Positions 1 to 8,985 are shown, counted from the stretch's first letter. The stretch: DNA of 64,000 nt from Planomicrobium sp. YIM 101495 (GCF_009707665.1 NZ_WLZW01000001.1:310001-374000), one strand, 5' to 3'. Program-made: numbers and translations. The notes: a model not told the origin generated them from the sequence alone.

Positions 1-317
1 AGCTTTGGCATGCTCCGGTCGGTGCTTATGTAGCCAAGAAGGAATTCGGCATCACGGATGAAGAAATCCTTGACGCCATCCGCTACCATACGACGGGACG
101 TGCCGGGATGACGGATCTTGAGAAAGTGATTTACATTGCGGATATGGTTGAACCGAACCGCAAATTCAGTGGAGTTGAACAGCTGCGCAGCAAGAAGGAG
201 GAAGGAATCGATGAGATGATGCGCGCATGCATCAACCACTCGATCGCATTCCTGGAGTCCAAGGGCCAGCCGGTATTTCCGGACTCGCTCGCATGCGCTG
301 CTGATTATGAAAAGTAG
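1..317 (+). CDS. yqeK: YqeK, HD-domain dinucleoside tetraphosphate hydrolase (3' part)
   Basis: The reading frame is open from base 3 and runs off the left edge, so only about the last 104 residues are present. They contain the late motifs of the YqeK family: WHAPVGA, RYHTTGRAGM and VIYIADMVEPNR. Family members are HD-superfamily metal-dependent hydrolases that split Ap4A-type alarmones symmetrically. The catalytic HD doublet lies upstream of the window. The gene is followed 17 bases later by rsfS and then yqeM, the conserved order in Bacillales, which supports the call. I see no frameshift in the visible part. Confidence 0.93.
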   Translation, partial: LWHAPVGAYVAKKEFGITDEEILDAIRYHTTGRAGMTDLEKVIYIADMVEPNRKFSGVEQLRSKKEEGIDEMMRACINHSIAFLESKGQPVFPDSLACAADYEK

Positions 318-334
318 AGAGGAAGATCGATAGT

Positions 335-673
335 ATGACACAATCAACATTACTTGAAGTCGCATTCAAAGCGGCAGACGATAAAAACGCGGAGGACATC
401 GCGGTATTGAACATGGAAGGCATTTCCCTTCTAGCAGATTACTTCGTAATCTGTAGCGGAAGCTCAGATCGCCAAGTACAAGCGATCGCACGTGAAGTTA
501 TGGAGAAAGCAAACGAAGCAGGCAACGAAGTGAAAAGCGTCGAAGGCTTTGACTCAGCTCGCTGGATCCTTGTAGACCTTGGCGATGTAGTTGTCCACGT
601 CTTCCACAAAGACGAGCGTTCATACTACAACTTGGAGCGTCTATGGCGCGAAGCTCCTGAAATGGAGCTATGA
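335..673 (+). CDS. rsfS: Ribosomal silencing factor RsfS
   Basis: This 112-residue protein matches the RsfS/YbeB/Iojap family in length and in its core (ADYFVICSGSSDRQVQAIA followed by GWILVDLGDVVVHVF-type strands; here the segment reads RWILVDLGDVVVHVF). RsfS binds ribosomal protein uL14 and blocks joining of the 30S and 50S subunits when nutrients are short. The start ATG at 335 follows a GAGAGGAAG ribosome-binding site. Its stop overlaps the start of the next gene by four bases (ATGA at 670-673), so translation is probably coupled. Confidence 0.96.
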   Translation: MTQSTLLEVAFKAADDKNAEDIAVLNMEGISLLADYFVICSGSSDRQVQAIAREVMEKANEAGNEVKSVEGFDSARWILVDLGDVVVHVFHKDERSYYNLERLWREAPEMEL

Positions 674-1395
674 GATACGGCAAATTCGCCTCCATCTATG
701 ATCAATTGATGGAAGATATCCCATACGACAAATACGCTGAATGGGTCTGTTCCCATATCAAACAGGGCCGCGTGCTCGACCTTGCATGCGGGACAGGCGT
801 GCTGTCGCAATTGCTGGCAGAGCTTGGCTTTGAAGTGACAGCTGCGGATTTATCGGACGAGATGCTTGTCATGGCCAATAGCCGTTTCGAAGAGGCTGGC
901 CAGCGCATCCCCGTCCTGCAACTGTCCATGGATGACCTGGAAGGCTTAAGCGGCTTCGACGCTGTGACGATCGCCATCGATTCATTGAATTATCTCGAAG
1001 AGGAAGAGCAAGTCCAGGAGACGTTCCGGCAAGCATACGCCGCACTGAATCCGGGCGGGTGGCTTCTATTCGATGTCCATTCCATTTATAAAACCGATGT
1101 CGTCTACATGGACAGCCCGTTCGTTTACGACGGGGAAGATATCGCCTACATTTGGCATACGGAACCGGGTGAATATGCACATAGTGTATTTCATGACTTA
1201 ACATTCTTCATGCGTTCGGGGAATCTGTTCGAACGCTTTGAAGAATCACATGAACAACGTACATTCGCTCCGGATCAGTACAAAGAATGGCTCGAGCAGG
1301 CAGGGTTCGAATTGGAAGCGGTAACTGCCGACTTCACGGACGCTGCACCTGTTGATGAGAGCGAACGTATTTTCTTCAGTGCACGAAAACGATGA
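670..1395 (+). CDS. yqeM: YqeM-like class I SAM-dependent methyltransferase
   Basis: This is a 241-residue Rossmann-type methyltransferase. Motif I, which binds the S-adenosylmethionine, is visible as VLDLACGTGVLSQLL near residues 35-49, followed by an acidic residue at the end of strand 2 (VTAADLSDEML). The order yqeK-rsfS-yqeM-comE is that of B. subtilis. The physiological substrate of YqeM is not established. The start overlaps the rsfS stop (ATGA). A rho-independent terminator follows directly and separates this operon from comEA. The comER gene that sits between yqeM and comEA in B. subtilis is not present here. Confidence 0.88.
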   Translation: MRYGKFASIYDQLMEDIPYDKYAEWVCSHIKQGRVLDLACGTGVLSQLLAELGFEVTAADLSDEMLVMANSRFEEAGQRIPVLQLSMDDLEGLSGFDAVTIAIDSLNYLEEEEQVQETFRQAYAALNPGGWLLFDVHSIYKTDVVYMDSPFVYDGEDIAYIWHTEPGEYAHSVFHDLTFFMRSGNLFERFEESHEQRTFAPDQYKEWLEQAGFELEAVTADFTDAAPVDESERIFFSARKR

Positions 1396-1400
1396 AAGAA

Positions 1401-1444
1401 AGCCGTCCCAAAAGCGGATAAATTGCTTTTGGCGCGGTTTTTTT
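1401..1444 (+). terminator. Rho-independent terminator after yqeM
   Basis: The inner stem is CCAAAAGC paired with GCTTTTGG around the loop GGATAAATT, extended by a partly paired outer stem (AGCCG with GCGGT), and followed by seven T residues. It ends the yqeK-rsfS-yqeM operon. Confidence 0.85.
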
Positions 1445-1532
1445 AGTGTGTGTTTCCAGCAAATTGGATGTACTGTGCGATTTGAGGCGAATTCTGTCCG
1501 ATCCTAATTTCGTTACGAATTGGAAAAAATGA

Positions 1533-1561
1533 TGGACACCTGCACTTAATTATCTTATAAT
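1533..1561 (+). promoter_or_regulatory. Sigma-A promoter for the comE operon
   Basis: A TGGACA -35 box (1533-1538; five of six consensus bases) and a perfect TATAAT -10 box (1556-1561) are separated by 17 bases. The expected transcript start lies about 40 bases before the comEA start. I could not identify a convincing ComK box (paired AAAA-N5-TTTT) in this stretch. Confidence 0.75.
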
Positions 1562-1609
1562 TCATTCAACTCCATTTCATTACTTCCTTCGATTTAAGGA
1601 GGGACTCAC

Positions 1610-2233
1610 CTGAACTTCACAGAACTTCGCTCAAAAGCCGGCTGGTTAATTTTGCCGGCGGTCGTTGGTGGCGGCTTGCTCGTCTATTCCTTAACGGGAG
1701 AAGAGCCGGCTGCGGTTACAGAAGTGCCATTCGATTTACCCCAAGCTGAATCCCCTCAGCCTGAACAACCTCAAGTAGAATTAATTCCGGAGATGGTCAT
1801 GATCGACCTGAAAGGACAAGTGGCAGCGCCTGGCGTCTATGAATTGCCGGCGGGTTCCAGAATGACCGATGCCATCGACGCGGCCGGCGGTTTGTTGAAA
1901 GACGCCGAAAGTCGCGCAATCAACCTTGCCATGAAATTGCAGGACGAGATGACTGTCTACATTCCGAAAGTCGGAGAGGAAACGGTCGATTTGCCGAAAG
2001 TGGAAGCGGTCTCCACACCCGGCGCAGTTGCTTCTGAAGGTCTGATCAACATCAATACGGCGACAGCGGCAGATCTCGAACAGCTCCCAGGGATCGGTCC
2101 ATCCAAAGCCGCCGCCATCATCGCACACCGCGAAGAGAACGGCGATTTTCCTGCAGTGGAATCGTTGACGGATGTGACCGGGATCGGCGACAAGACATTT
2201 GAAGCGCTGAAAGATTCCATTACCACGAAGTAG
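1610..2233 (+). CDS. comEA: ComEA, DNA receptor of the competence machinery
   Basis: The frame encodes about 207 residues: a short N-terminus, one membrane segment (about residues 12-29), a linker rich in Pro and Glu, a SLBB-type domain (about 60-125) and a C-terminal double helix-hairpin-helix DNA-binding domain (ININTATAADLEQLPGIGPSKA and following). ComEA binds incoming double-stranded DNA outside the membrane during transformation. The start is unusual. The first ATG-like codon usually picked (TTG at 1652) falls inside the membrane segment and has no ribosome-binding site. A CTG at 1610 sits six bases after AAGGAGGG (1596-1603) and gives a proper N-terminus, so I chose CTG. The comEB gene follows in the same direction. 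Confidence 0.92.
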   Translation: MNFTELRSKAGWLILPAVVGGGLLVYSLTGEEPAAVTEVPFDLPQAESPQPEQPQVELIPEMVMIDLKGQVAAPGVYELPAGSRMTDAIDAAGGLLKDAESRAINLAMKLQDEMTVYIPKVGEETVDLPKVEAVSTPGAVASEGLININTATAADLEQLPGIGPSKAAAIIAHREENGDFPAVESLTDVTGIGDKTFEALKDSITTK

Positions 2234-2291
2234 CGGTTGACGGCACGGACAGCTTTGCTAAACTTAGAAGAAAAGAGCAGGGGGCAATGAA

Positions 2292-2864
2292 ATGGAGCGA
2301 ATAACTTGGGATCAATTTTTCATGGCGCAAAGCCATTTACTCGCACTTCGGAGTACGTGTACAAGACTTGCGGTCGGTGCAACAATCGTACGTGACCGAC
2401 GAATCATCGCGGGAGGCTACAACGGTTCGATTTCGGGCGGTGATCATTGTATCGACAAAGGCTGCTACGTTGTGGACGGGCATTGTGTGCGGACGGTCCA
2501 TGCGGAAATGAACGCGCTTCTTCAGTGTGCCAAATACGGGACACAAGCAGGTGACGCGGACCTATACGTCACACATTTCCCGTGTCTACAATGTACAAAA
2601 TCGATCATCCAGGGCGGCATTACGCGTCTATATTACGCTGCAGATTACCGCAACCACCCTTACGCCATCGAATTGTTGGAACAAGCGGGCGTCGAAGTGG
2701 TTCACGTGCCGTTTGACGAACGAAAAATCGATTTCCTGAGCGATGAAAAAACTGCTTTGTACTTGGAGATGCTCGAGAAGCTGCGCGAAAAAGGCGGAAG
2801 TGAAGAAGAATTGGCCTATTTTAGCGGGCGGGTGGAAGAGCTATACGGAAACCATTCAACGTAA
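2292..2864 (+). CDS. comEB: ComEB, dCMP deaminase family protein
   Basis: The 190-residue product has the zinc site of cytidine/deoxycytidylate deaminases: H70-A-E72 (VHAEMN) and P97-C98-x-x-C101. Family members convert dCMP to dUMP, feeding thymidylate synthesis. In B. subtilis comEB is part of the comE operon but is dispensable for transformation. The start ATG follows AGGGGGC. The stop codon lies inside the region that encodes the first membrane segment of ComEC in another frame, so the two genes probably overlap or are tightly coupled. Confidence 0.93.
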   Translation: MERITWDQFFMAQSHLLALRSTCTRLAVGATIVRDRRIIAGGYNGSISGGDHCIDKGCYVVDGHCVRTVHAEMNALLQCAKYGTQAGDADLYVTHFPCLQCTKSIIQGGITRLYYAADYRNHPYAIELLEQAGVEVVHVPFDERKIDFLSDEKTALYLEMLEKLREKGGSEEELAYFSGRVEELYGNHST

Positions 2865-2947
2865 CGACATCAGTTTACTTATATCTTGCTATTACAATTG
2901 CACTTGCAACGTATGCAGCACATGAATCGAAGGTAGTCCTGACATTC

Positions 2948-5137
2948 ATGGTGCTGCTTTTTATTTGGATTGCGTGGAAACGAGAACAGCCGGCCACGCA
3001 TCTTTTGATCGGGATTTGCTGCATCGCTGTGTTCCTGCTGCAAGAAGCGCGTGAGCCGGCACCTCATCCGATGGAAGGGACGTACAGCGGCACACTCGAA
3101 TTCCTCGCCAGCCCCAAACTGGACGGCGATCGGTTACGTGGGTTCGCCATGACGGAGGACGGTCTGAAAGTTTACGCAAATTACAAAATTCCACGTGCGG
3201 AGGAAAAGGACTGGCTAGACGCCAATCTTTCCGCGACCCGGTTTATAGTCAACGGTGCGTTCGAATGGCCAACTCCGCCAGCACACCGGTATGCGTTTGA
3301 TATGAGCGATTATTTGAAGAAAAACGGCGCTTCGGCCATGCTCTCCGTATCGCGCATCAATTCTGTGGAACGAATCGATTCGTTCATGATCAAACTGGCA
3401 GCGCAACGTGAACGCATCAGTGCGCACATCCGACATACTTTCCCAGAATCCCTCGCAGCAGAGGCAGAAGCACTGCTCATCGGAGAGCGGGAACTGATGA
3501 CGCTCGAACAGCAGCGAACATACCAAACACTCGGCATCACGCATCTATTCGCCATCTCAGGACTGCACGTCGGCATCACGGCAGGACTCGTCTATTTCTT
3601 ATTGATCCGCTTGCGTGTCCGAAAAGAACCGGCACTCGTCGTCATGATCATCCTGTTGCCGCTGTATGCTATTTTAGTCGGCGGGGCACCGTCCGTCTGG
3701 CGCGCAGTTGGTATGGCTGTGGCGGTCTTTTCCTGCCGGCTGATTAAGGTTCGCATTCCTGTTTCACAAATTTTGCTCATCTGTTTCATCGTTGCGATCC
3801 TTTGGAATCCGTACACCATTCACAACATCGGATTCCAGCTTTCTTACGGTGCCACATTCGGCATCATTTACTCGATGAAATTCCTGGCTGCCTCCGACTC
3901 GAATTTGAAAACAGGCTTCTACATCACGTTCATATCGCAGATGACGCTTTATCCGTTGCTGCTTCTACACTTTTATGAAATTTCCTTATCGGCCTTTCTT
4001 GTCAACAGCTTGTTCGTGCCGTTGTATACAATTGTCATTCTGCCGGTGAACTTCATATTGCTTGCATTGTCTGCTGGCGCACCAGCTGTGAGTGGATGGG
4101 CATTTGCACTTTATGAACCGCTGCGGGCACTGTTGGAAAAATTCATGGAATGGCTTGCGTCGTGGCCGTATCAATTATGGAATCCAGGAAAACCGGAGTT
4201 ATGGCTGGCTACCCTCATGTTTGCTTCAGTCTTTCTGTTTTATTGCCTAGCGGAAAAACGGCTCCATCCACGCTACATGGTGATAATACTCATTCCTGTA
4301 TTGTTCGCAAGCTTGCTGCCTTACGCAGATAATGCGCTAAAAGTGACGTTCCTGGACGTCGGGCAAGGAGATAGCGCCATCATCGAGCTGCCGAACCGGA
4401 AAGCGGTATACGTCATCGATACGGGCGGGGTCTTGCGATTCGAAGGAGAAATTTTTCAAGAAAGACGACAAGTATACGAAGTCGGCAGGCAAGTGGTCGT
4501 CCCTTACTTGAAAGGGAACGGCATCTCGGGCATTGAGACACTCATCCTGTCCCACCCGGACGCGGATCATGCCGAAGGGGCGGAAGAAGTGCTTGAGCTG
4601 ATCCGGACGAAAGAAATTCACGCGACACCTGGTACATTGGAAAATGAAGCCATGAAAGATATTATCCCTCATACGAGTCGCGCAGAACTTCATTTTCCTG
4701 GGGCCGGCTCTTCGTGGAGTAAAGGCGACGTAGACTTCCTGTATTTATCACCGACAGATTGGGAGTACGAAGGAAATGATGATTCGCTCGTCCTGCTCAT
4801 GCAGCAAGATGACTTCAGCATCGTGTTCACGGGAGATTTGGAGCAGGAGGGCGAACGCGGGATCCTAACGGAGTATGGTCATCTTCTCGATGATGTCGCG
4901 GTCTTGAAAGTTGGACATCACGGCAGTAAAACATCCAGCGGGCAATCATTTCTAGAAGCACTCTCACCAGCAATATCCGTCTTCTCGACAGGTATCGACA
5001 ACCGCTACAATCATCCGAGCCCAGAAGTCGTCGAACGTTTCCAAGCACTCTCGCTGCCCACCTTGAACACGGCCGACAACGGCACGATTGAAATCAAATA
5101 CAAGGATGGCCAAATGTATGTGGAAACGAGCAGGTAA
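2948..5137 (+). CDS. comEC: ComEC, DNA uptake channel of the competence machinery
   Basis: From the ATG at 2948 the protein is 729 residues. It has the ComEC architecture: a DUF4131 N-terminal region, a Competence domain with many membrane helices (the GLHVGITAGL motif near residue 205), and a C-terminal metallo-beta-lactamase-like domain (FLDVGQGDS near 465, SHPDADHAEG near 532, GHHGSKTSS near 655). ComEC forms the channel for single-stranded DNA, and its C-terminal domain is a likely nuclease. The frame stays open upstream to 2825 and there encodes a further hydrophobic segment (YLYLAITIALATYAA), but that stretch contains no ATG, GTG or TTG. The true start may be a non-standard codon such as ATA at 2843, just after GGTGGAAGAG. 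The holA gene that follows comEC in B. subtilis is absent. Confidence 0.93.
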   Translation: MVLLFIWIAWKREQPATHLLIGICCIAVFLLQEAREPAPHPMEGTYSGTLEFLASPKLDGDRLRGFAMTEDGLKVYANYKIPRAEEKDWLDANLSATRFIVNGAFEWPTPPAHRYAFDMSDYLKKNGASAMLSVSRINSVERIDSFMIKLAAQRERISAHIRHTFPESLAAEAEALLIGERELMTLEQQRTYQTLGITHLFAISGLHVGITAGLVYFLLIRLRVRKEPALVVMIILLPLYAILVGGAPSVWRAVGMAVAVFSCRLIKVRIPVSQILLICFIVAILWNPYTIHNIGFQLSYGATFGIIYSMKFLAASDSNLKTGFYITFISQMTLYPLLLLHFYEISLSAFLVNSLFVPLYTIVILPVNFILLALSAGAPAVSGWAFALYEPLRALLEKFMEWLASWPYQLWNPGKPELWLATLMFASVFLFYCLAEKRLHPRYMVIILIPVLFASLLPYADNALKVTFLDVGQGDSAIIELPNRKAVYVIDTGGVLRFEGEIFQERRQVYEVGRQVVVPYLKGNGISGIETLILSHPDADHAEGAEEVLELIRTKEIHATPGTLENEAMKDIIPHTSRAELHFPGAGSSWSKGDVDFLYLSPTDWEYEGNDDSLVLLMQQDDFSIVFTGDLEQEGERGILTEYGHLLDDVAVLKVGHHGSKTSSGQSFLEALSPAISVFSTGIDNRYNHPSPEVVERFQALSLPTLNTADNGTIEIKYKDGQMYVETSR

Positions 5138-5150
5138 GGTTTGTGATTCA

Positions 5151-5430
5151 TAGAGAAAGTTGGGTGTTTCATAGAAAGTCGCTTGTGGCTTAAGGACATG
5201 GCTCCCGAGGTAAGCTGAGCTAGACGCATCATAAATGGAGTTTGGGATGCGTCTCTGTGACCGTAGCGCAAAGCGCTATGAGAGCACGGGAACGCTCAAC
5301 TTATTACTCCGCTATGTCAATGCGAGCCGCTTCCCTGGGATGGGGTTAATTGTTAGAGAGTGTCATCAGCATTTCTTTCTATTGTTAGGATAGAGATAAA
5401 TTTTGGGGCGGCTGACTGTTTAAGCCGCTG
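5151..5430 (+). repeat. Dispersed intergenic repeat, copy C (long form)
   Basis: This gene-free stretch matches two other places in the window (8443-8655 forward, 16789-17003 reverse). Shared blocks are a start like TCATAG-x-AAGTCGCTTG-x-GGCTT, the block GGCTCCCG, the segment AAGCTGAGCTAG, and a closing hairpin GGCGGCTGACTG-x-AGCCGCTG (5407-5430). This copy carries an extra stretch of about 65 bases after AGCTGAGCTAG. No open frame with a ribosome-binding site is present. The closing hairpin is followed shortly by a run of T and could act as a terminator for comEC. Confidence 0.7.
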
Positions 5431-5687
5431 AGGCTCTTTTTTAAGATTGAAGAGTGAGAGTGGGTATTGGATGAGAAATCTCTTTTTTGTCAGGGTTGCA
5501 AAAATAGGCGTAGTTTTTAGCTCTATTTTCAAGTGCGAAAAAACCTGCATCGCTGCGCTAGCTTCGCGACAAAGACATTGACCGATTTCATTCGGTCAAC
5601 GTCTTCACGGCGATAAAATGCGAGAATAAAAGATTGTCGGTTCGGCTCGTTCGCATTATGATGAATGGAGAGAGGGAGGAATGATTT
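5431..5687 (+). other. Gene-free stretch upstream of the amidohydrolase gene
   Basis: About 250 bases without a supported gene. It holds a T run just after the repeat's hairpin and a palindrome, TTGACCGA-x-TTCGGTCAA, near 5577-5602 (GACCGAtttcattCGGTC). The latter may be a processing or operator site but lacks a T tract. I see no clear sigma-A promoter. Confidence 0.4.
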
Positions 5688-7259
5688 ATGGCAACGGTCT
5701 GGCACGGAGGTACGATCTACACGATGGCGAATGAGGGCGAAACGGTGCAAGCGATGCTCGTCGATGAAGGTGTAATCAAAGGATTCGGTACATATGAAGA
5801 GTTGAAACAACAAGCAACTGTAGAAATCGATCTGCAAGGGAAGGCGGTCTATCCAGGATTTGTCGATAGCCATCTGCACATGATCGGACACGGCGAGAAA
5901 TTGATGCGCGTGGATTTATCCAAAATTGATTCTTCCGAAGACATGCGGGAGCAGCTCGTTTTGCTGGCAGAAGATTTGAACGAAGACGAATGGCTGATCG
6001 GGGAAGGCTGGAATGAAAATAATTTCCCTGACCGCAAGATATTCCACCGATTGGAACTTGATGAAATTTCACATAATCCAATGCTGTTGAAACGGGTATG
6101 TCGGCATGCAATCCTTGCAAACTCAACAGCGCTCGCACTTGCAGGAATTACAAAAGATACACCGGATCCTAAAGGTGGCGTGATCGTACGTGACAAAGAA
6201 GGCGAGCCGACAGGGTATCTGCTTGATGCTGCACAAGAGCTTGTGGCAGTACATGTGCCGCCAGTCAGCGTCGACTATTTGACGAGAGCGCTACGCGTCA
6301 GCGTGGATAACTTACTGTCGCTTGGTTTGACGGGTGGACATACGGAGGATATGGCGTATTACGGGCATTTTTCTAAACCACTTCAGGCATTTAAAAATGT
6401 TGTCGGGAATGAAATTAAGTTCCGTGCGCATTTGCTCCGTCATCATCAGGCGTTCGAAGAGATGATGGAGACTGCGACGTATGCGGAGCCATTTGTCGAT
6501 CCAGGTCCGATGAAGATCTTCGGAGACGGCTCGATTGGAGGACGTACAGCGTGGTTGAGCAAGCCGTATAACGACGACCCTTCAACAGATGGCGTCGCGA
6601 TTCATTCGGACGAAGCATTGAAGGACCTCGTCGCGACAGCACGAAAACAAAGGGAAGCAATCGCAATCCATGTCATCGGTGACAAGGCTCTCGAACAAGC
6701 ACTGGATGCGATCGAATTGCACCCAGTACCGGCAGGGAAACGAGATCGCCTCATCCATACGGTTGTCGTCAGAGAAGACCTCGTCGAGCGCATGAAGAAG
6801 TTGCCGGTCGTCCTTGATCTTCAGCCGAGCTTCGTCACGTCTGATTTCCCGTGGGTCGTCGAGCGGCTCGGGGAAGAGCGCTTGGAATGGGCCTATGCTT
6901 GGAAGAAGCTTCTCGACGCTGGCATCATCTGTTCTGGCGGTTCAGATGCACCGATCGAAGAAGTGAATCCACTGCTCGGCATGTACAATGCAGTCACAAG
7001 GCGCAATCCGGGGGAAATGCATGAAGGTTTCATGCCGGAAGAAAAATTGTCTCGTTTCGAAGCAATTCGCCTATATACGGTCGGAAGTGCTGAAGCGATT
7101 TGTAAAGAAGATGTGCGAGGGAAAATCAAGGAAGGTTTCGACGCAGATTTCACGGTAGTAGACCGCGATTTATTCGAAGGAGCGCCTGAACAATTCCTTG
7201 AAGCACAAATCGAAATGACGGTTGTAGCCGGTGAAATCATGTATAATCGTGTGGGATAA
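5688..7259 (+). CDS. YtcJ-like amidohydrolase (Amidohydro_3)
   Basis: The 523-residue protein has the composite amidohydrolase fold of the YtcJ group: an N-terminal beta segment, the metal-binding HxH motif (DSHLHM near residues 61-66), a central barrel with HVIGDKA near 325, and a late Asp in GGSDAPIEEVNP near 417. Members hydrolyse amide or ester bonds in a metal-dependent way; the substrate cannot be told from sequence. The start follows GAGGGAGGAATG at good spacing. The next gene follows after 13 bases and may be co-transcribed. Confidence 0.85.
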   Translation: MATVWHGGTIYTMANEGETVQAMLVDEGVIKGFGTYEELKQQATVEIDLQGKAVYPGFVDSHLHMIGHGEKLMRVDLSKIDSSEDMREQLVLLAEDLNEDEWLIGEGWNENNFPDRKIFHRLELDEISHNPMLLKRVCRHAILANSTALALAGITKDTPDPKGGVIVRDKEGEPTGYLLDAAQELVAVHVPPVSVDYLTRALRVSVDNLLSLGLTGGHTEDMAYYGHFSKPLQAFKNVVGNEIKFRAHLLRHHQAFEEMMETATYAEPFVDPGPMKIFGDGSIGGRTAWLSKPYNDDPSTDGVAIHSDEALKDLVATARKQREAIAIHVIGDKALEQALDAIELHPVPAGKRDRLIHTVVVREDLVERMKKLPVVLDLQPSFVTSDFPWVVERLGEERLEWAYAWKKLLDAGIICSGGSDAPIEEVNPLLGMYNAVTRRNPGEMHEGFMPEEKLSRFEAIRLYTVGSAEAICKEDVRGKIKEGFDADFTVVDRDLFEGAPEQFLEAQIEMTVVAGEIMYNRVG

Positions 7260-7272
7260 AGGAGTGGAAACA

Positions 7273-7476
7273 ATGTCTATCGAAACAACTAAGCAAATGG
7301 AATTGCTCGAACGTGCCCAAAAGGCAGGCATCGATTTGAACAGTCCGAAAGCGTTCGTCACGTACTTGTTGCAACAAGGCGAAAAAGGATCTGTGCTGTC
7401 ATTCTACAAGCCGAACAGCGTGGAATTTGATCTTGAAAAGTTCAATGAGCTTGTTGCGAAACTGACGAAAGCATAA
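7273..7476 (+). CDS. Small conserved-type hypothetical protein, 67 aa
   Basis: A 67-residue soluble, mostly helical protein (begins MSIETTKQMELL, ends KLTKA). I do not recognise the family. The ATG at 7273 was preferred over an upstream in-frame start because AAAGGAG lies at the right distance and the longer version would overlap the amidohydrolase gene. A strong terminator follows, so it probably closes the amidohydrolase transcript. Confidence 0.7.
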   Translation: MSIETTKQMELLERAQKAGIDLNSPKAFVTYLLQQGEKGSVLSFYKPNSVEFDLEKFNELVAKLTKA

Positions 7477-7490
7477 AAAATTCATAAGAA

Positions 7491-7528
7491 AACGGAGAAA
7501 AGGAAGTTCCTTCTCTCCGTTTTTTTTG
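7491..7528. terminator. Bidirectional terminator between convergent genes
   Basis: The stem AACGGAGA-AAAGGAA pairs with TTCC-TTCTCTCCGTT and is followed by eight T residues on the plus strand; A residues on the other side allow use from the minus strand. It serves the 67-residue ORF and the convergent AIM24 gene. Confidence 0.85.
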
Positions 7529-7532
7529 ATTT

Positions 7533-8336
7533 CTAATTCCGGCCGCCAAGCAGATCGAACAATCCGCTGGCAGCACTGCCTTCACCTTGTGAACGTCCAC
7601 CAGGTGTTTGCGGTGCAGCTGCAAAGACGCGGCTTGCCAGACGGGAAAACGGCAATGACTGGATCCAGACAGTGCCAGGACCAGTCAGTGTCGCAAAGAA
7701 CAATCCTTCGCCTCCAAATAACGCGGTCTTGATGCCAGGAACCGCTTCGATGTTATACGTGACATCCGCAGTCATGGCGACAAGACACCCGGTGTCGACA
7801 CGCAGCACTTCTCCTTTTTGCAGGCCTTTCCGGTGGATCGTCCCACCTGCGTGAACAAATGCCATGCCGTCGCCTTCAAGCTTTTGCATGATGAACCCTT
7901 CACCGCCAAAGAATCCAGCTCCTAAACGACGCTGGAATTCAATGCCGACTGAAACACCTTTCGCAGCAGCGAGGAATGCATCCTTTTGGCAAATGACTTT
8001 TCCACCGAGTCGGCTCAAGTCCATCGGAATGATTTTTCCTGGATAAGGGGAGGCGAAGTAGACGTGCTGCTTGCCGACGCCGTGATTCGTAAACGTCGTC
8101 ATGAACAAACTTTCACCTGTCAGGACCCGTTTACCGGCTCCCATTAATTTGCCCATCAGTCCGCCGCTAGCGGATGAAGCTGAACCGTCCCCAAAAATCG
8201 TTTCCATCCGAATGCCGTCTTCCATCATCATCAACGCACCGGCTTCTGCGACGACCGTCTCCTGAGGGTCCAGTTCCACTTCCACGAACTGCATATCGTC
8301 CCCAAAAAGCTTGTAATCAATCTCATGGTTATTCAT
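7533..8336 (-). CDS. AIM24 / TIGR00266 family protein
   Basis: The 267-residue product matches the TIGR00266 (AIM24-like) family, with a repeated Gly-rich beta fold and the recognisable start [21 protein letters not shown]-type strand ([12 protein letters not shown] here), [10 protein letters not shown], and a Gly-rich turn near residue 60. The bacterial role is unknown; the yeast namesake is a mitochondrial inner membrane protein. The ATG at 8336 has GGAGGAAC just upstream. The frame stays open a further 70 codons upstream, but that stretch is intergenic repeat and was left out. Confidence 0.85.
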   Translation of the reverse strand: MNNHEIDYKLFGDDMQFVEVELDPQETVVAEAGALMMMEDGIRMETIFGDGSASSASGGLMGKLMGAGKRVLTGESLFMTTFTNHGVGKQHVYFASPYPGKIIPMDLSRLGGKVICQKDAFLAAAKGVSVGIEFQRRLGAGFFGGEGFIMQKLEGDGMAFVHAGGTIHRKGLQKGEVLRVDTGCLVAMTADVTYNIEAVPGIKTALFGGEGLFFATLTGPGTVWIQSLPFSRLASRVFAAAPQTPGGRSQGEGSAASGLFDLLGGRN

Positions 8337-8442
8337 GCGTGTTCCTCCTTGGGTTTTTATATTCATTATACTTCTTATACGCAAAGCGGGGTGGGAAGTT
8401 TCAGATAGTTTGGAGATTGTGGGGAGGTTGTATTTTGAGAAG

Positions 8443-8655
8443 AGAGGGATGTCACATAGGAATCCGCTTCGTCGCTTCGGACAGGGCTCCCGGAAGAAGC
8501 CAAGCTGAAGAACGCTTGTCTCCTTCCTCCGCCCAGTCCAAACCACCTCCTCCGCTGGGTGTTGTGGGAGAAGTGGGAGTGAGGTGGAGCTTTCATTTTA
8601 TTCTAATGTTGGTATTGAGTTGAATATTTGGGCGGCTGACTGCGTAGGCCGAGAC
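8443..8655 (+). repeat. Dispersed intergenic repeat, copy A (full form)
   Basis: A full copy of the roughly 210-base element. Left part: ATAGGAATCCGCTTCGTCGC, then GGACAGGGCTCCCGG. Middle: CGCTGGGTGTTG, then GGAGAA-x-TGG. Right part: ATTCTAATGTTGG, then the hairpin GGCGGCTGACTGCGTAGGCC. It matches the reverse complement of 16789-17003 over its whole length. No supported coding frame. Confidence 0.8.
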
Positions 8656-8890
8656 TTTCAGATGATTTTGTGTGTAAAAGTTATCGGGAGCGTAGCATTA
8701 TTGATCCCTTCTTATCCAGCATCGTATTGCAGCTGAAAATTGATGGGGGTTGACTATATGATCACGTGATACGACTTTGCCAACTTGAAGTACGATAAAC
8801 TTCCTGAATTTGCCCGCTAATACTTGTCACCTTCTGATAGGACTAGAAGAAGGCACGGTATGCAGGGATCATCCCACTCCATAAAATTTT
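8656..8890 (+). other. Gene-free stretch, nothing recognised
   Basis: About 235 bases between two repeat elements. I see no open frame with a ribosome-binding site, no strong terminator and no repeat relationship to the rest of the window. Confidence 0.4.
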
Positions 8891-8894
8891 ATGA

Positions 8895-8985
8895 AACTCC
8901 CGTTATCGAACGAGCTGAGCTGGAATGCAGGTCAGCTGGTCCTTAATTTGTCCATCTCCGCGCAAGATGCAGCTTCCGCATCCGC
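8895..8985 (-). repeat. Dispersed intergenic repeat, second family (intact copy)
   Basis: Read on the minus strand this stretch contains AGCTGCAT, AATTAAGGACC, CAGCTGACCTGCATT, then CAGCTCAGCTCGTTCGATAA and CGGGAG. The same blocks in the same order occur on the plus strand at 16095-16290, where they are split by about 100 extra bases. The repeat is rich in AGCT/GCATT half-sites that could fold back on themselves. Confidence 0.7.

Noticed and set aside
8174-8623. A 149-codon plus-strand frame over the AIM24 start and repeat copy A
   Set aside because: It is opposite a well-supported gene and continues into non-coding repeat; no ribosome-binding site.
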